DNA of 42,579 nucleotides from UBA7396 sp036172015. Lineage in GTDB: Bacteria > Patescibacteriota > Gracilibacteria > BD1-5 > UBA6164. The stretch covers positions 1-42,579 of the forward strand of contig JAVHSE010000042.1 of assembly GCA_036172015.1 (NCBI GenBank), given 5' to 3'. Numbering within the stretch: the stretch's first letter is position 1; the number at the start of each line of letters is the position of its first letter. Below are positions 10,301 to 21,582 of the stretch, piece by piece. The notes below the pieces were generated by a model. That model was not told the origin of the DNA. It saw nothing but the letters and a program-made list of their open reading frames with translations, and searched no databases. Position numbers and translations under genes: made by a program.

Positions 10301-12442
10301 ATGGCTCAAGAACCAACAGCTTTAGATAAAGTAAGAAATATATGAATTATAGCACATATTGATGCTTGAAAAACGACTTGTACAGAAAGAATTTTATTCT
10401 ACACATGAAGAATTCACAAAATCGGGGAAACTCATGATGGAGAAGGAACGATGGATTGGATGGAACAAGAAAAAGAAAGAGGTATTACTATTACTTCTGC
10501 AGCAACAACTGCATTTTGGAAAGATAAACAGATTAATATTATTGATACTCCTTGACATGTGGATTTTACGATTGAAGTGGAAAGATCACTCAGAGTACTT
10601 GATGGTTGAGTAGCAGTTTTTGATGGATCTCAATGAGTAGAACCACAATCTGAAACAGTATGGAAACAAGCAGATAAATATGGAGTTCCTAGAATTGCAT
10701 TCGTAAATAAAATGGATAAAACAGGAGGAGATTTTTTTATGACTGTTGAATCAATTAAAAAAAGACTTGCTGGAAATAAAGTAGTTCCAATTCAATTACC
10801 TATCGGTTCAGAAGGTGATTTTATGGGGATTATTGATCTCGTACAATTAAAAGCATTTACATTTGAATGAGAGCATGGAGAAAAAATAGTTGAAATAGCA
10901 ATTCCAGCTGATTTGCTTGATAAAGCAAAAGCTATGAGATTGGAATTAATGGAAAAAGTTGCTGAAGTAGATGATGAGTTAATGGAAAAATATTTTGCTC
11001 AATGAGAACTTTCCATTGATGAAATTAGAATCGGTTTAAGAAAATGAGTCATTGCTAACGAATTATACCCAGTAGTTTGTGGTTCTGCTTTACAAAATAA
11101 ATGAGTACAACTTGTAATTGATGCAGCTTGTGATTATCTACCAAGTCCAATCGATGTAAATAACGGTATATTAACCGTTATGGATATTGATGATAAATCA
11201 AAAACAAAAGAGATTCAAGTTTGAGATAATACAGCTCTCGCTTCTCTTGCATTTAAAATTGCTACTGATCCATTTGTAGGAAGAATTACATATGTGAGAG
11301 TATATTCTTGAATATTAAAATCATGAAGTTATGTTTATAACCCAGTTTCTGGAGAAAAAGAAAGAGTAGGAAGACTTTTACAAATGCATGCGAATGAAAG
11401 ACAAGAAATAGAAGAAATTAGAGCTGGTCATATTTGAGCTGTAATTTGATTAAAAGATACAAAAACTTGAGATACTTTGTGTGATCTCAATGATAAATTC
11501 TTAGTTGAATCAATGGAATTTCCAGAACCAGTAATTCATATTTCTGTAGAACCAAAAACAAAAGCAGATCAAGAAAGAATGGGGATGGCTTTAAATAAAC
11601 TTGCTGAAGAAGATCCTTCATTTAGAGTTTCATCAAATCCTGAAACCAATCAAACTATTATTGCATGAATGTGAGAATTACATTTAGATATCATTGTTGA
11701 TAGAATGAAGAGAGAGTTTAAAGTTGAATGTAATGTTGGTGCTCCACAAGTAGCTTATAGAGAAACGATTAAAAATAGTGTAGTCGATGCTGAATGTAAA
11801 TATTCAAAACAATCTTGATGAAGAGGTCAATATGGACATGTGGTTATTACTTTTGATCCATATAAAGAAGCTGAAGCTGATGATAAAGAAGGCATTAAAC
11901 TAACGAATAAATTTGTAAATAAAGTAGTGGGGGGTACAATTCCAAAAGAATATATTCCTGGAGTTGAGAAATGATTAAATGAAGCTTATGCAAGATGAAT
12001 TATAGCATGATATCCAATGGTAGATGTAAAAGCTACTTTAACATTTGGTTCTTATCATGATGTTGATTCTTCAGAACTTGCATTTAAAATAGCTGCATCA
12101 AAAGCATTTAAAATAGCTTGTAAAAAAGCTCATCCTGTTTTACTTGAACCAATCATGAAAGTGGAAGTCAATACTCCAGAAGAATATATGGGAGATGTAC
12201 TTGGTCAAATTAACTCAAAAAGAGGAAGAATTGAAGAAATGGGACAAAGAGGACAAGCAAAAATTATCACAGCTTATGTACCTTTATCTGAAATGTTTGG
12301 ATATTCTACTGAACTCAGATCAGCTTCTCAATGAAGAGCTACCTATGCTATGGAGTTCCATCATTATGATGAAGTTCCAGCAAATGTTGCTACAAAAATT
12401 AGAGAAGAAAGAGGATTTAAACTTGAAGAAGACGAAGATTAA
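10301..12442 (+). CDS. fusA: Translation elongation factor G
   Basis: 713 aa, the full family length. Drives ribosome translocation by GTP hydrolysis. G-domain motifs: AHIDAGKTT (G1), DTPGHVDF (G3, its Gly is a TGA codon), NKMD (G4), and the switch-1 segment ERGITI. Domains II to V follow without a break, including the domain IV stretch with QYGHVV and the C-terminal region ending in an acidic tail (EEDED). It is a single-gene unit with a promoter upstream and a strong terminator downstream. Confidence 0.97.
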
Positions 12443-12452
12443 TCTTTCAAAC

Positions 12453-12485
12453 AAAAAAACACTCAACGAAAGTTGAGTGTTTTTT
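12453..12485 (+). terminator. fusA terminator
   Basis: Stem CACTCAAC / GTTGAGTG with a GAAA tetraloop, preceded by an A-run and followed by a T-run. The stop codon of the convergent PrsW-type gene (12486-12484) lies in the T-run. Confidence 0.9.
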
Positions 12486-13461
12486 AATCTTTATAAAAAA
12501 TATAAGTGAGATACAAATATGCTCAAATAAGATAAATAAAAATAAAGAATATTATATTGAAAGTGAGGAATATATCAAAAAGTCAGTGTAATAATACAGC
12601 AAAGAAAAATCAAACAAAGAGTATTTTAATAAATTCTATGTTGATTTTTGTTTTAAATTTTAAATATACTGATGAAAAATAATAAGCTAAAATAGAGCTA
12701 CATAAAACATGTAAAACTACAGAGAAAATATTTCGAGAAAAATAAACACTTATAAGATCTTTTCCAAATCCATGCAATTCATAGAGCTTTTGAAAATACA
12801 AAATATTTTCAAAAAAAGCAAATCACAAGGCTACAAATATAGCATATAAAATAGATTGTCTTATACTCATTACAGAAAATAATGGTGAATAATGAAAACA
12901 AAAAAACTTTGACAATTCTTCTAAAATAGCAATGATAATATAGTAAAATACTATCAATTTAAAAGAATTAAACAGTACATCTCAAAAACTGAGTCCGAAA
13001 TTATATGATGTATCAAACATATCAAATTGATCAAAAAATAATCCTAATATATATAATCATAATCCAGTACATACGAGATAGAGAGTAAAAATGAGATAGT
13101 TTTTTCAAAAATTTTTTAATTTATTTGATATATCAGAAAATCACAAAAATATTAAAAATGGAATAATTGATATAAAAAATAAAACTGAAAAAAGGGAAAG
13201 AAAGACAGAAAATATATCTCAAAAATTCTTCATTTCAGCAACAGAAGAAAATATATTTAAATACAAAAAATTCGTACCCCTAATAAAATCTTGTAAATAT
13301 AATACTGGAATAACCGATATTGATCCAGCTAAAATTCAAACAAGAAATCTTTTTCTATTTAATTCTGAGTCATCAAAATAACTAAATAAATATCCCCATA
13401 AGACTATAGGAATAAAAGTGATAAAAAATAAAATTATAAGAGTAAATATATCTCAAAACAT
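12484..13461 (-). CDS. PrsW-type intramembrane metalloprotease
   Basis: 325 aa, almost entirely membrane helices (about 8). PrsW-family motifs are visible: EELSK at 181-185, FAFFENI with E218, and H251 in LHVLCSS. In the family these acidic and His residues form the metal-dependent active site within the membrane. In Bacillus, PrsW cuts an anti-sigma factor, but here the substrate is unknown. It starts 5 bases after the upstream small membrane gene and is the last gene of a three-gene envelope operon. Confidence 0.85.
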
Positions 13462-13466
13462 AGTTT

Positions 13467-13664
13467 TTAATCTTTAAATATTTTATAATTTCAAAATTTT
13501 ACATAATTTTCTCCTGATTTTGAAGTCTTATTAAATAAATACTTTGCCAACAGTATATTCAATCAAAAAAACAAAAGTAATCCTCAAATAATATATGAAA
13601 TAATATCAGGAAATGCTATTATAACGGTTCAAGAAACTATTAAGATAATTCAAATGGCTGGCAT
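13467..13664 (-). CDS. Small membrane protein
   Basis: 65 aa. Two hydrophobic helices with glycines between them (residues 3-20 and 21-41), then a short polar tail. Six codons are TGA, mostly in the membrane part. It is tightly packed between the secreted-protein gene and the PrsW-type gene, so it is co-transcribed and may be a partner of the protease. No family recognised. Confidence 0.75.
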
Positions 13665-13688
13665 ATTTTATATAGTTAAGAAATAAAT

Positions 13689-14822
13689 TTATTTTAACAC
13701 ATCAAAAATATCATATTCTTTTAATTTTTCATCGTTCGTTTTAATAACAATTTTTTGAGGATCTTTTGATGCTGAGACTGTAATCGACTCTCCAAAATAA
13801 TTTCAAGAATTATCTTGTTCAGAGCAAAAGAAACTTGAATTTATGCATCATAATCAACAAAATCATCTCTCAATTAATTCTTTTTGATTTGAGAAAAATA
13901 TTTCAATATTATCAATATTGCTTGTTTTGTTTATATTTTCTAAATTCTTTACATATTTATTTTTTCAAACAATATCAAAAGCTATATTACTCAGAGATTT
14001 ATATAATATATTATTATCGTCTCAAAAAATAGCTATAAAGACATTTTTAACATTTCAACCTTTCCAATTAAATATAGGAGAAAAATCATAATCAACATAT
14101 TTATCTCCATTAAATTTTAATTTGAAAGGAATACTATATGTTATAGTTAAAATTTTACTTTCATTTGGTTGAAATGAAACATTAAATGTACTTATTTTTT
14201 TGACTGAGTTTAATATTTGTCAGCTACTATTTGTATTTTTGAATTCTTCAGACATATAACTATTTGATATGCTTAAACTTTTATTTCAATCATATACTTT
14301 AAAATTAGTTGGATAATTATTTTCACTATTTAAAACATATATATTATCTGAATATGGAATTAAAGATGCGTTTACACTAGTATTTTTAAAAAATGAAAAT
14401 CATATTTTTTGATCTTTCATTTCTTTATCTGAATTATTCTTTAAATAATATCTTACTCAAATATTTATACTTCATCAAGTATAATCATTTTCTACTCCTA
14501 TAAATCATAATTTTTCATCTATATTGTTATGTTCATCCCAATTATCAATAGTAGTGAGATTTTTTTCTATAAAATTTTTACTCACTTTTAATTTTTTCAT
14601 TAAATACTCATATCAAAGATATTTTGCATCTTTTTTAAAAATATTTTTGTCAGATGTTTTAAAAACTAAAACTTCTTTTTCCACTGATACATTTTCACTT
14701 AATAAATTTCCTGATGAAAAATATAATCATCAAGCTCAATTACTATTTAAAATTGGTCACATATTTGCAAATGCTGGTTGTATTAATATAGAAAATATGA
14801 ATGTAAATAATATTTTTTTCAT
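13689..14822 (-). CDS. Secreted protein of unknown function
   Basis: 377 aa. A clear signal peptide (MKKILFTFIFS... ending QPAFA) should be cleaved near residue 19. The mature part is rich in Asn, Ser, Lys and Gly and looks like beta-structure, with a central segment (STFNVSFQPNESKILTITY) like those of extracellular beta-sandwich domains. Three cysteines cluster near the C-terminus (FCGLGC and FFC). First gene of an operon with the small membrane protein and the PrsW-type protease. I cannot assign a function. Confidence 0.8.
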
Positions 14823-14900
14823 AAATCAAAAATAAAAATATAAAATAACTTGAGTTTAAATAAGCTTTCTTTCTTAGTTTTTTTTAAAATTTAATATATA

Positions 14901-16160
14901 TTACTCTTTAACAACTTCAATTCTCGCTCAAAGTTTTTGTAATTTTTCTACAAAATTTTCATACCCTCTTTCAATATATTCAATATTCGTCACTTTTGTT
15001 TCTCCGTCAGCTATTAATCAAGCTATTACCATAGCAGCTCCAGCTCTCAAATCCCAACTCGTAACGGTAGCTCATTTTAAATCCATTTTTCAAAAAATAA
15101 GTGCTTCATGAGGATTGAGTATTGCTGTATGTCCTCTCATTTTATCAAGCTCAACAAGAAAATTTAATCTTCATTCAAAGAGTATTTCATGTATTTTTGA
15201 AATACCATCAGCTTGTGTCATAAGAACGGCAAATGGAGAACCAATATCAGTAGGAAATCCTGGGAAAATATTTGTTTGAATATCAACTTTTTTTAAATCA
15301 TTACTTCTATATACTCTTGCTGTATCATTTCCAATATTTTCAATTTTCACTCCTGCTTGTTTCAATTTTGCAATAAAACTATACAAATCATCAAATCTTG
15401 CATTTTTTATATCTATATAATCTTTTGATGCTAAAGCTCCAAGTACCATAAAAGTTCCTGATTCGATATAATCAGAAATGACTTCATATTCTACTTCTTT
15501 TTTGAGCTCTTTCACTCAAGTGATAACAATAGTATGATTGTATCTGATTTTTATATCTGCTCCAGCTTCTCTCAAAAATCCTATTACATTCATAACATGT
15601 GGTTCAATAGCTGATAATACTATGGTAGTAATTCCATCTCTTAAAACATTCGCAACTATTAAATTTTCAGTTGAAGTTACTCAAAACCCAGCATCTAATT
15701 CTACATCTCATGAAAATGGTTTTCCGGTAATATTTATAAACTTATCACAAAGATGGTAATCATATCCTATAGCTTTTAAACCATTTAAATGTGCATCAAT
15801 TGGTCTTTTCCCAATACTACATCCTCATGGAAAAGGTATAGAAATATTTCAAAAATAATGCAAAATTGGACTAAGAAGCAAAATAGATGCTCTTATCTTT
15901 TTTATCATATCCACATTCATATTTGATATATCTAAATTTGTCGTATCTAAATCCAAAATAGTTCCATCAAATTTATATTTTGCTCAAATAGTTCAAATAA
16001 TTTCAAGAAATGTTAAAACATCTCCAATTTTAGGAATATTCTGTAATTTTATCTTTCATCTTACCAGTAAAGTAGCTGCTAAAATTGGGAGAGCTGCATT
16101 TTTTGAACCACTTATTACAACCTCTCATGATAAATCTTTAGAAGTCTTTATTTTATACAT
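14901..16160 (-). CDS. murA: UDP-N-acetylglucosamine 1-carboxyvinyltransferase MurA
   Basis: 419 aa. Transfers enolpyruvate from PEP to UDP-GlcNAc, the first committed step of peptidoglycan synthesis. SGSKNAALPILAATLL near the N-terminus holds the substrate-binding Lys-Asn. The catalytic loop is PGGCSIGKRPIDAH with C114, the residue that fosfomycin alkylates in sensitive enzymes. PTDIGSPF and the C-terminal IEYIERGYENFVEKLQKLGA are also typical. Its presence implies the cell makes its own peptidoglycan precursor. Confidence 0.96.
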
Positions 16161-16186
16161 TTTTATATATTAGAATTATTTTTTAA

Positions 16187-16214
16187 ATAATAATTATTTT
16201 TTGTATTTTTTCAA
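16187..16214 (-). promoter_or_regulatory. murA promoter
   Basis: Minus strand TTGAAA (16214-16209), 16-bp spacer, TATTAT (16192-16187), 26 bases before the ATG. It overlaps the divergent recO-like promoter. Confidence 0.45.
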
Positions 16215-16228
16215 AGAATAATTATAAA
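16201..16228 (+). promoter_or_regulatory. Promoter of the recO-like gene
   Basis: TTGTAT (16201-16206), 16-bp spacer, TATAAA (16223-16228), 28 bases before the ATG. Confidence 0.45.
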
Positions 16229-16256
16229 ATAGACAATATATATTATTTTTTCATAA

Positions 16257-16826
16257 ATGTCATTTTTTAAAACTTCATGAATGGTAATAAAAATTCATTC
16301 TCAAAAAGAGACTGAATTTTTATTTGATATATTTACTTATGAATATGGAAAAATGAAATTAAAATCAAAAAAATCAAAAAAAGAAAAAACTCTTGATATT
16401 TGATATATCATTGATTTTGAAATTAATGTGAAAAAAGAAAATAGTATTCATGAAATGAAAAATATTAAAATAAAAAATGAGTTTGATTATTTAAATAAAG
16501 ATTATTCTATTCTTTTACAATATCTTGAGCTTATTACTTTAGTATATGAAAAATGTCCTTATAATGTTGCTATATATGATATTTTCCATCTTCTTAATGG
16601 GGTAAATATATGTGAAAATATTTCATCTGAAAAACTACTCTTTTCAAAATTAAAAGTATTATCTCTTTTATGAATATTACAAATAGATAATAGTAACTTA
16701 CAAATTCAAAAAATACTTTCTTTTATTTCAAAAGAAAGTATTCAAAATATTTTAAAATTAAAATGATTAACACAAAAAAATCAATGAGAAATAAATAATA
16801 TTATACAAGAGACATTACTCAAATAA
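16257..16826 (+). CDS. recO: RecO-like DNA repair protein (short)
   Basis: 189 aa. The first 75 residues follow the RecO oligonucleotide-binding fold: KTSGMVIKIHSQKETEFLF, then DIFTYEYGKMKLKSKKSKK, matching the family pattern of a GxVL start and an FTxxxGK strand. A helical part follows with two cysteines (about 100 and 121), but no full zinc finger. RecO proteins are usually about 240 aa, so this one is short. RecO anneals strands and loads RecA with RecR. The assignment rests on the N-terminal pattern. Its 3' end overlaps the convergent gene by 12 bases. Confidence 0.6.
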
Positions 16827-17237
16827 TTTACAATCTTTTTTTCCATATTCTTTTATAAAAGCCTTTTCATCCCCATAAGTTAAGAAATCTTTATGATGTT
16901 TCGGAGGAATAAAATTTGGATCTTTTTCGCTTTGAATTCAACACCAATATATTTCTGTTTGAGAAACAATTTCTTTTATATAATTAACAAGTCAGTTTCC
17001 ATAACTACAATAGCTACAATTTATTTTTTGAAGGAATGATAAATACGGTAATTTATGCCTATCAAATTTTATATATTTATTTCTATCCACTAATTCAAGT
17101 CAATAGAGTGGAAAACAAATTCTATGATATATTTCGATCAAAATATCTAAAATAATAAATCAAAAAAACACAGCATATATAAATGGAGATGACAGAGTAT
17201 GTCGTAAAAATCTTTCTGGATGTTTTAAATGTTCCAT
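16815..17237 (-). CDS. Conserved Cys-containing protein of unknown function
   Basis: 140 aa. One hydrophobic segment (about residues 18-35), then EIYHRICFPLYGLELVDR, DRHKLPYLSF, a CSYC pair followed by YGNGLVNYIKE, and TEIYWCGI. The four cysteines (CSYC, YWC and one near the C-terminus) together with His residues could bind metal or a cofactor. I recall proteins with this IYHR...CxYC...YWC pattern as conserved and uncharacterised in many bacteria. Convergent with, and overlapping, the recO-like gene by 12 bases. Confidence 0.75.
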
Positions 17238-17274
17238 AATAATAAAATAAAAAAAATTATATAAAGACAACTCT

Positions 17275-17302
17275 TTTATATATAAAAATAAAAAAAAATC
17301 AA
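17275..17302 (-). promoter_or_regulatory. Promoter of the 16815-17237 gene
   Basis: Minus strand TTGATT (17302-17297), 16-bp spacer, TATAAA (17280-17275), 37 bases before the ATG. Confidence 0.4.
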
Positions 17303-17323
17303 GCTCTAAATTTATAACTTTCT

Positions 17324-17351
17324 TTGATTGAAGTAAAAAATATGTTATAAT
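17324..17351 (+). promoter_or_regulatory. Promoter of the TraG-like gene
   Basis: TTGATT (17324-17329), 16-bp spacer, perfect TATAAT (17346-17351), 40 bases before the ATG. Confidence 0.55.
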
Positions 17352-17391
17352 CAATAAGAATTGAAAAAAATTATTTCATTTTACAAAAACA

Positions 17392-19821
17392 ATGAATACC
17401 AATGGAGTCATATTATTCTTATGAGGAGTTATATTTATAATTTTATATATCTATAACTTAAGAAAAAAAGAAAATCTTAAAAGAACTTTACGATTATCTT
17501 TTTTGAGGGTAACTATGCCAAAAAAGAATTCTGATCTCGATGAAAAACAAGAAACTATAAAAGATTTTAAAGAAATGATTTGATTAATGGAGCAGTTGCT
17601 GGCAAGTTTACATAGTATTTCATCAAGTAAATTAAAAACAAAAATAGTAGGTCAAGATCATATAAGTTTGGAATACATTACTCATGATGGGGAAATCCTT
17701 TTTTATATTATTTGTCCAAATGATTATAAATGACTTATTGAAAAACAAATTAATTGATTTTATCCAGATGCAATTATTGAAGAAACTCCAGAAGTAAATA
17801 TTTTTGCTGGAAGAAAATATCGGGAGTCTACATACCTCAATATAAAAAAGGATTATTTTTATCCAATTAAAACATATCAAAAGCTAGAATCAGATCCAAT
17901 TAATAATATTACCAATGCATTTTCTACTTTAAAAGAAGATGAATCGTGAGTTTTACAAATTCTTATTAAACCAGAAGATGATGATTGGCAAGAGGAATGT
18001 CAAAATATTTCTAGTAAAATTATGGATGGGAAAAAAGCAGCTCTTTTTAGTCTCAATCCATTTAAAATGTTTGTTTGATTTATTACCATATTTTTTCATC
18101 AAGATGATGAAAAACAAGAACCTTCAAAAAACAAAACGAGTGCACTCACTCAAGAAAGAGCAAAAATAGTTGATGAAAAAGCAGAAAAAACATGATATAG
18201 AACTATTATTAGAGTTATTACTACTGGAAATTCAAAAACTGGAGTAAAAATAGAACTCAATAATATTATTTCCACTTTTAAACAATTTACTTATCCAGAA
18301 TTTAATTGATTTACTTATACACATAGACATAATAATGACAGCTTGATAAAAAATTATATTTTTAGATATTTTAAAAAACCATTTTGGTTAAAAACGATGA
18401 TTTTAAATACAGAAGAAATAGCTTCTTTATTTCATTTTCCACACATAAAATATAATAAAACTCCAGAAATAAAATGGCAAAATTTTAAAATAGTCAAAGT
18501 TCCTAATAATATTCCAAAAGAATGACTTTTATTATGATATAATATTTACAGATGAGTAAAAAAAGAAATCAGAATGAAAACAGAGGATAGATTTAGACAT
18601 TTTTATGTAATCGGACAAACAGGTACTTGAAAATCTACTATGCTATCTGTTATGGCAAGACAAGATTTAAGAAATGGTAATTGAATTGCTGTTATTGATC
18701 CTCATGGAGATTTAGTAAAAGACTTAATACCTTTTATACCAAGAGAAAGAGCTGATGATGTAATTATATTTAATCCAGCAGATCAAGAAAGACCAATGGG
18801 AATGAATTTACTCGAAGCTCATACTCCAGAAGAAATGGATTTTGTTGCTATGGATTCGCTCAATATCATGATAAAATTATTTTGAAATGAAGTCTTTGGA
18901 CCTCGCATACAAGATTATTTTAGAAATGGAGTACTCGCTTTAATGGAATATCCAGAATGATGAGCTATTACTGATTTGGTCAGGCTTTTTACCGATGAAG
19001 ATTTTCAAAAAGAAAGAGTTCGTCATATTAAAAATCCTATTGTCAGATCTTGGTGGGAAAAAACATATGCGAGTATGGGGGATAGAGAAAAACAAGAAAT
19101 TATTCCATATTTTGCTGCAAAATTTGGTTGATTTATTACGAATACTCTTATGAGAAATATTATAGGACAAACGAAATCAAGTTTTGATATTACTGAAATT
19201 ATGAATACTTCAAAAATACTCATGGTAAATCTCAGTAAATGAATACTCTGAGATATTAACTCTGAGTTATTATGATTAATTTTGGTTTCAAAAATACAAA
19301 TGGCTGCTATGAGAAGACAAAATATAGCGAAAGAAGATAGAAAAGATTTTTTTATGTATATAGATGAATTTCAAAATTATATCACTCCGAGTATTGAATC
19401 AATATTATCCGAAGCGAGAAAATATCGTTTATGACTCAATTTAGCTCATCAATATTTAGGACAATTAGAAAAATCTGATGCACTTACTAAATCAAACTTA
19501 AATTTAAAATGAGCAATTTTTTGAAATGTTTGAACGGTTATGACTTATAAAATTGGACCTGAAGATGGAGAATTTATGGAAAAATATTATGCTCCAACAT
19601 TCTCAAATCAGGATTTAGTAAATATGGATAAATTTAAAGCTGTTATGAAGTTATCTATTGATACTCAACCAACTATTCCATTTTCTATAATTCCTATAAA
19701 TTTTAATTTAGAAAAGTGAGATGAAAATATAGCAAAAGCTTATTATGAACTTTCTCGATTGAAGTATGGAAGAGATAGAATGTTTATTCAAAAAGAGATA
19801 GAGTATAGAATTTGAGTTTAA
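17392..19821 (+). CDS. TraG/VirD4-like membrane ATPase
   Basis: 809 aa. An N-terminal helix (residues 5-21, VILFLGGVIFIILYIYN) anchors it. About 380 residues of family-specific sequence follow, then the ATPase: Walker A GQTGTGKST at 408-416 (one Gly is TGA), VIDPHGDLVKDL next to it, and a Walker B-like MYIDEFQNY with D658 and E659. SEARKYRLGLNLAHQYLGQL is the late signature of the type IV coupling/TraG group. Such proteins move DNA or protein through type IV secretion or pilus systems. No other secretion genes lie here, so the role (conjugation, DNA uptake, pilus or other) is open. The next gene starts 17 bases after it. Confidence 0.85.
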
Positions 19822-19838
19822 TTCATAACAAAATAAGT

Positions 19839-20636
19839 ATGCAAGAACAAAAAACACTTTTAGAAGAAAATATACAATTAAAAAAACAAATTGAAATTTT
19901 ACAATCAAAACTCAAAATTATAAAAATTTGGGTAGAAAAAGAAGTAAAAGAACAAACACATAAAATCTCAAAAAGTAAAACTTCACAATTCACTACATCA
20001 GTAAAAGAAGATTTTCTTAATGAAAATTTTGAAGAAGTAATTGTTACGAGAATTACTGGATATTTTTGAGATTTACTTCTTTTGAATGCTCCGAAATGAA
20101 CGATTGAATGAATTACTTCAGCAGAAATAAATTATTATAATATGATTAAAAATCCAAATATTGATGGTTTTGCAGTTATTAGTGCATATCATAAAGTCTT
20201 AGATTTATTTATAGAAAGTTTTATTACTAATAATTTTAGAAAGTTTGCCAAGAAAAAATGATGTACCATTTTAAGAGTCAATGATCCACTTGAAAAAGCT
20301 CTCAATTTAATTGTCAATAGTAAATATATATTAAGTGCCGGAAGATTATTTTGACTTTTAAAAATGATAAAAGAAGATCAAAAAATGTATGATTATGGGA
20401 AATGTTTTAAAGATTATCTTGATAAATATACTGATTTGAAAAATATTTTACTCGATGATGTTTTTTATAATAAATTTATTCATCTCAATAAATCAGAAGT
20501 GCTTTCGAGTAAAAGACATTCTGGAACTATTTCAAAAAAAGATACCACCGATGCTAGAAAAATACTTATTTGAGATTTTAGAGATACATCATCTTTGATA
20601 TATAAAATATTAGAATGACAAAGTGTGATATATTAA
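19839..20636 (+). CDS. Coiled-coil protein of unknown function
   Basis: 265 aa from the ATG at 19839; a TTG at 19812 would overlap the ATPase gene and is less likely. Residues 1-45 are a Glu/Lys/Gln-rich coiled coil (KTLLEENIQLKKQIEILQSK). A Lys-rich linker leads to a compact C-terminal part (about 70-265) with no motif I recognise. Same operon as the TraG-like ATPase, so a functional link is plausible. Confidence 0.75.
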
Positions 20637-20683
20637 AAATAAATCATTTCTTAGGATGAGAATTTTTATACTTTAAATATTTT

Positions 20684-20711
20684 TTGCATTTTGAAATTTT
20701 TATGATACAAT
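20684..20711 (+). promoter_or_regulatory. Promoter of the thioredoxin-fold gene
   Basis: TTGCAT (20684-20689), 16-bp spacer, TACAAT (20706-20711), 35 bases before the ATG. Confidence 0.5.
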
Positions 20712-20746
20712 CGAGCATATATTTTATTTAGTATAATAATATTATT

Positions 20747-21238
20747 ATGGATTTTTGACCATTAAAAGCAAAATTCAATCAATTCAAAGAAAAAGCAATT
20801 GAGATCACCGATAAAACTATAGAAATGACAGCAAAAAAGATAAGTGAATCAACATTGGTTATAAAAACTCAAAATGAATTTGAAACATTTATTTCAAAAT
20901 CAGAAAATAAAAAGTTTATCAATGATAAATGAGAAGAAAAAATTTTTACAAAAAGAGTATTTATAGTTTTTTGAGATTCAAAACAAGATTTTTTTAAAGA
21001 GTTTATGCTTTCATTACCTGTATTATTGACAAAATCTTTTTCACAAAATATATCATTCAAGGTGGTTGATATTTCAAATAAAGAAATAAATTATTCTCTT
21101 TATGAACTGAAAGATTTTCCTACTCTTTTAGTTTTTGAAAATAAAGAAATGTATAAAAGTATTTCTTGAGAAGAAAATTTGAGAAAAATAGTAAATAGTC
21201 TTACTTTAGATATCAATAAAACAATTGAAGAATTATAA
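20747..21238 (+). CDS. Thioredoxin-fold-like protein without CxxC (putative)
   Basis: 163 aa. The N-terminal third is helical and Lys-rich. From about residue 65 the pattern looks like a thioredoxin fold: RVFIVFGDSKQDFF, FKVVDISNKE, then DFPTLLVFENKEMYKS with the cis-Pro-like FPT, and a final helix GEENLRKIVNSL. The place where CxxC would sit has no cysteine, so it cannot be a classical redox thioredoxin. No signal peptide. The fold call is an inference from pattern only. Confidence 0.6.
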
Positions 21239-21255
21239 TTTTTAATTTCATTTTT

Positions 21256-21486
21256 ATGGATTCACAAATTTTGCAAGTTTTATATATAGTTTTAACTCTT
21301 TTTATTACTGTTATCGGAATCTTAAATTCTATTGTTTTACGGAAACTGATAAAAATTTTAAATACATTCAACGAAATGATTACTCTTTTCAATAATGTAA
21401 AACAAATTTTTTTTCTGTATTCTCAAATACCAGAAATGATATTTTGATATATAAAAGGTATTCTTTTAGGAAAGAAAAAAAAATAA
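21256..21486 (+). CDS. Small single-pass membrane protein
   Basis: 76 aa. One membrane helix (about residues 6-27, LQVLYIVLTLFITVIGILNS), an amphipathic segment, and a Lys-rich end (GKKKK). One TGA codon. It lies 17 bases after the thioredoxin-fold gene and just before a terminator, so the two form one unit. No family recognised. Confidence 0.65.
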
Positions 21487-21515
21487 AAAACCCAAATTTA
21501 ATTTGGGTTTTTTAT
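21485..21515 (+). terminator. Terminator after the 17392-21486 gene cluster
   Basis: Stem CCCAAAT / ATTTGGG with a 3-base loop, extended by A- and T-runs on either side. Confidence 0.85.
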
Positions 21516-21542
21516 TGCAAAAAAATTATAAATCATTATCTT
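21515..21542 (+). promoter_or_regulatory. Possible dnaE promoter
   Basis: TTGCAA (21515-21520), 16-bp spacer, TATCTT (21537-21542). The -10 is weak; the spacing fits the pattern of the other promoters. Confidence 0.3.
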
Positions 21543-21582
21543 AATTTCTAAACACATTATCATTAATAATTACTCAAAATAT

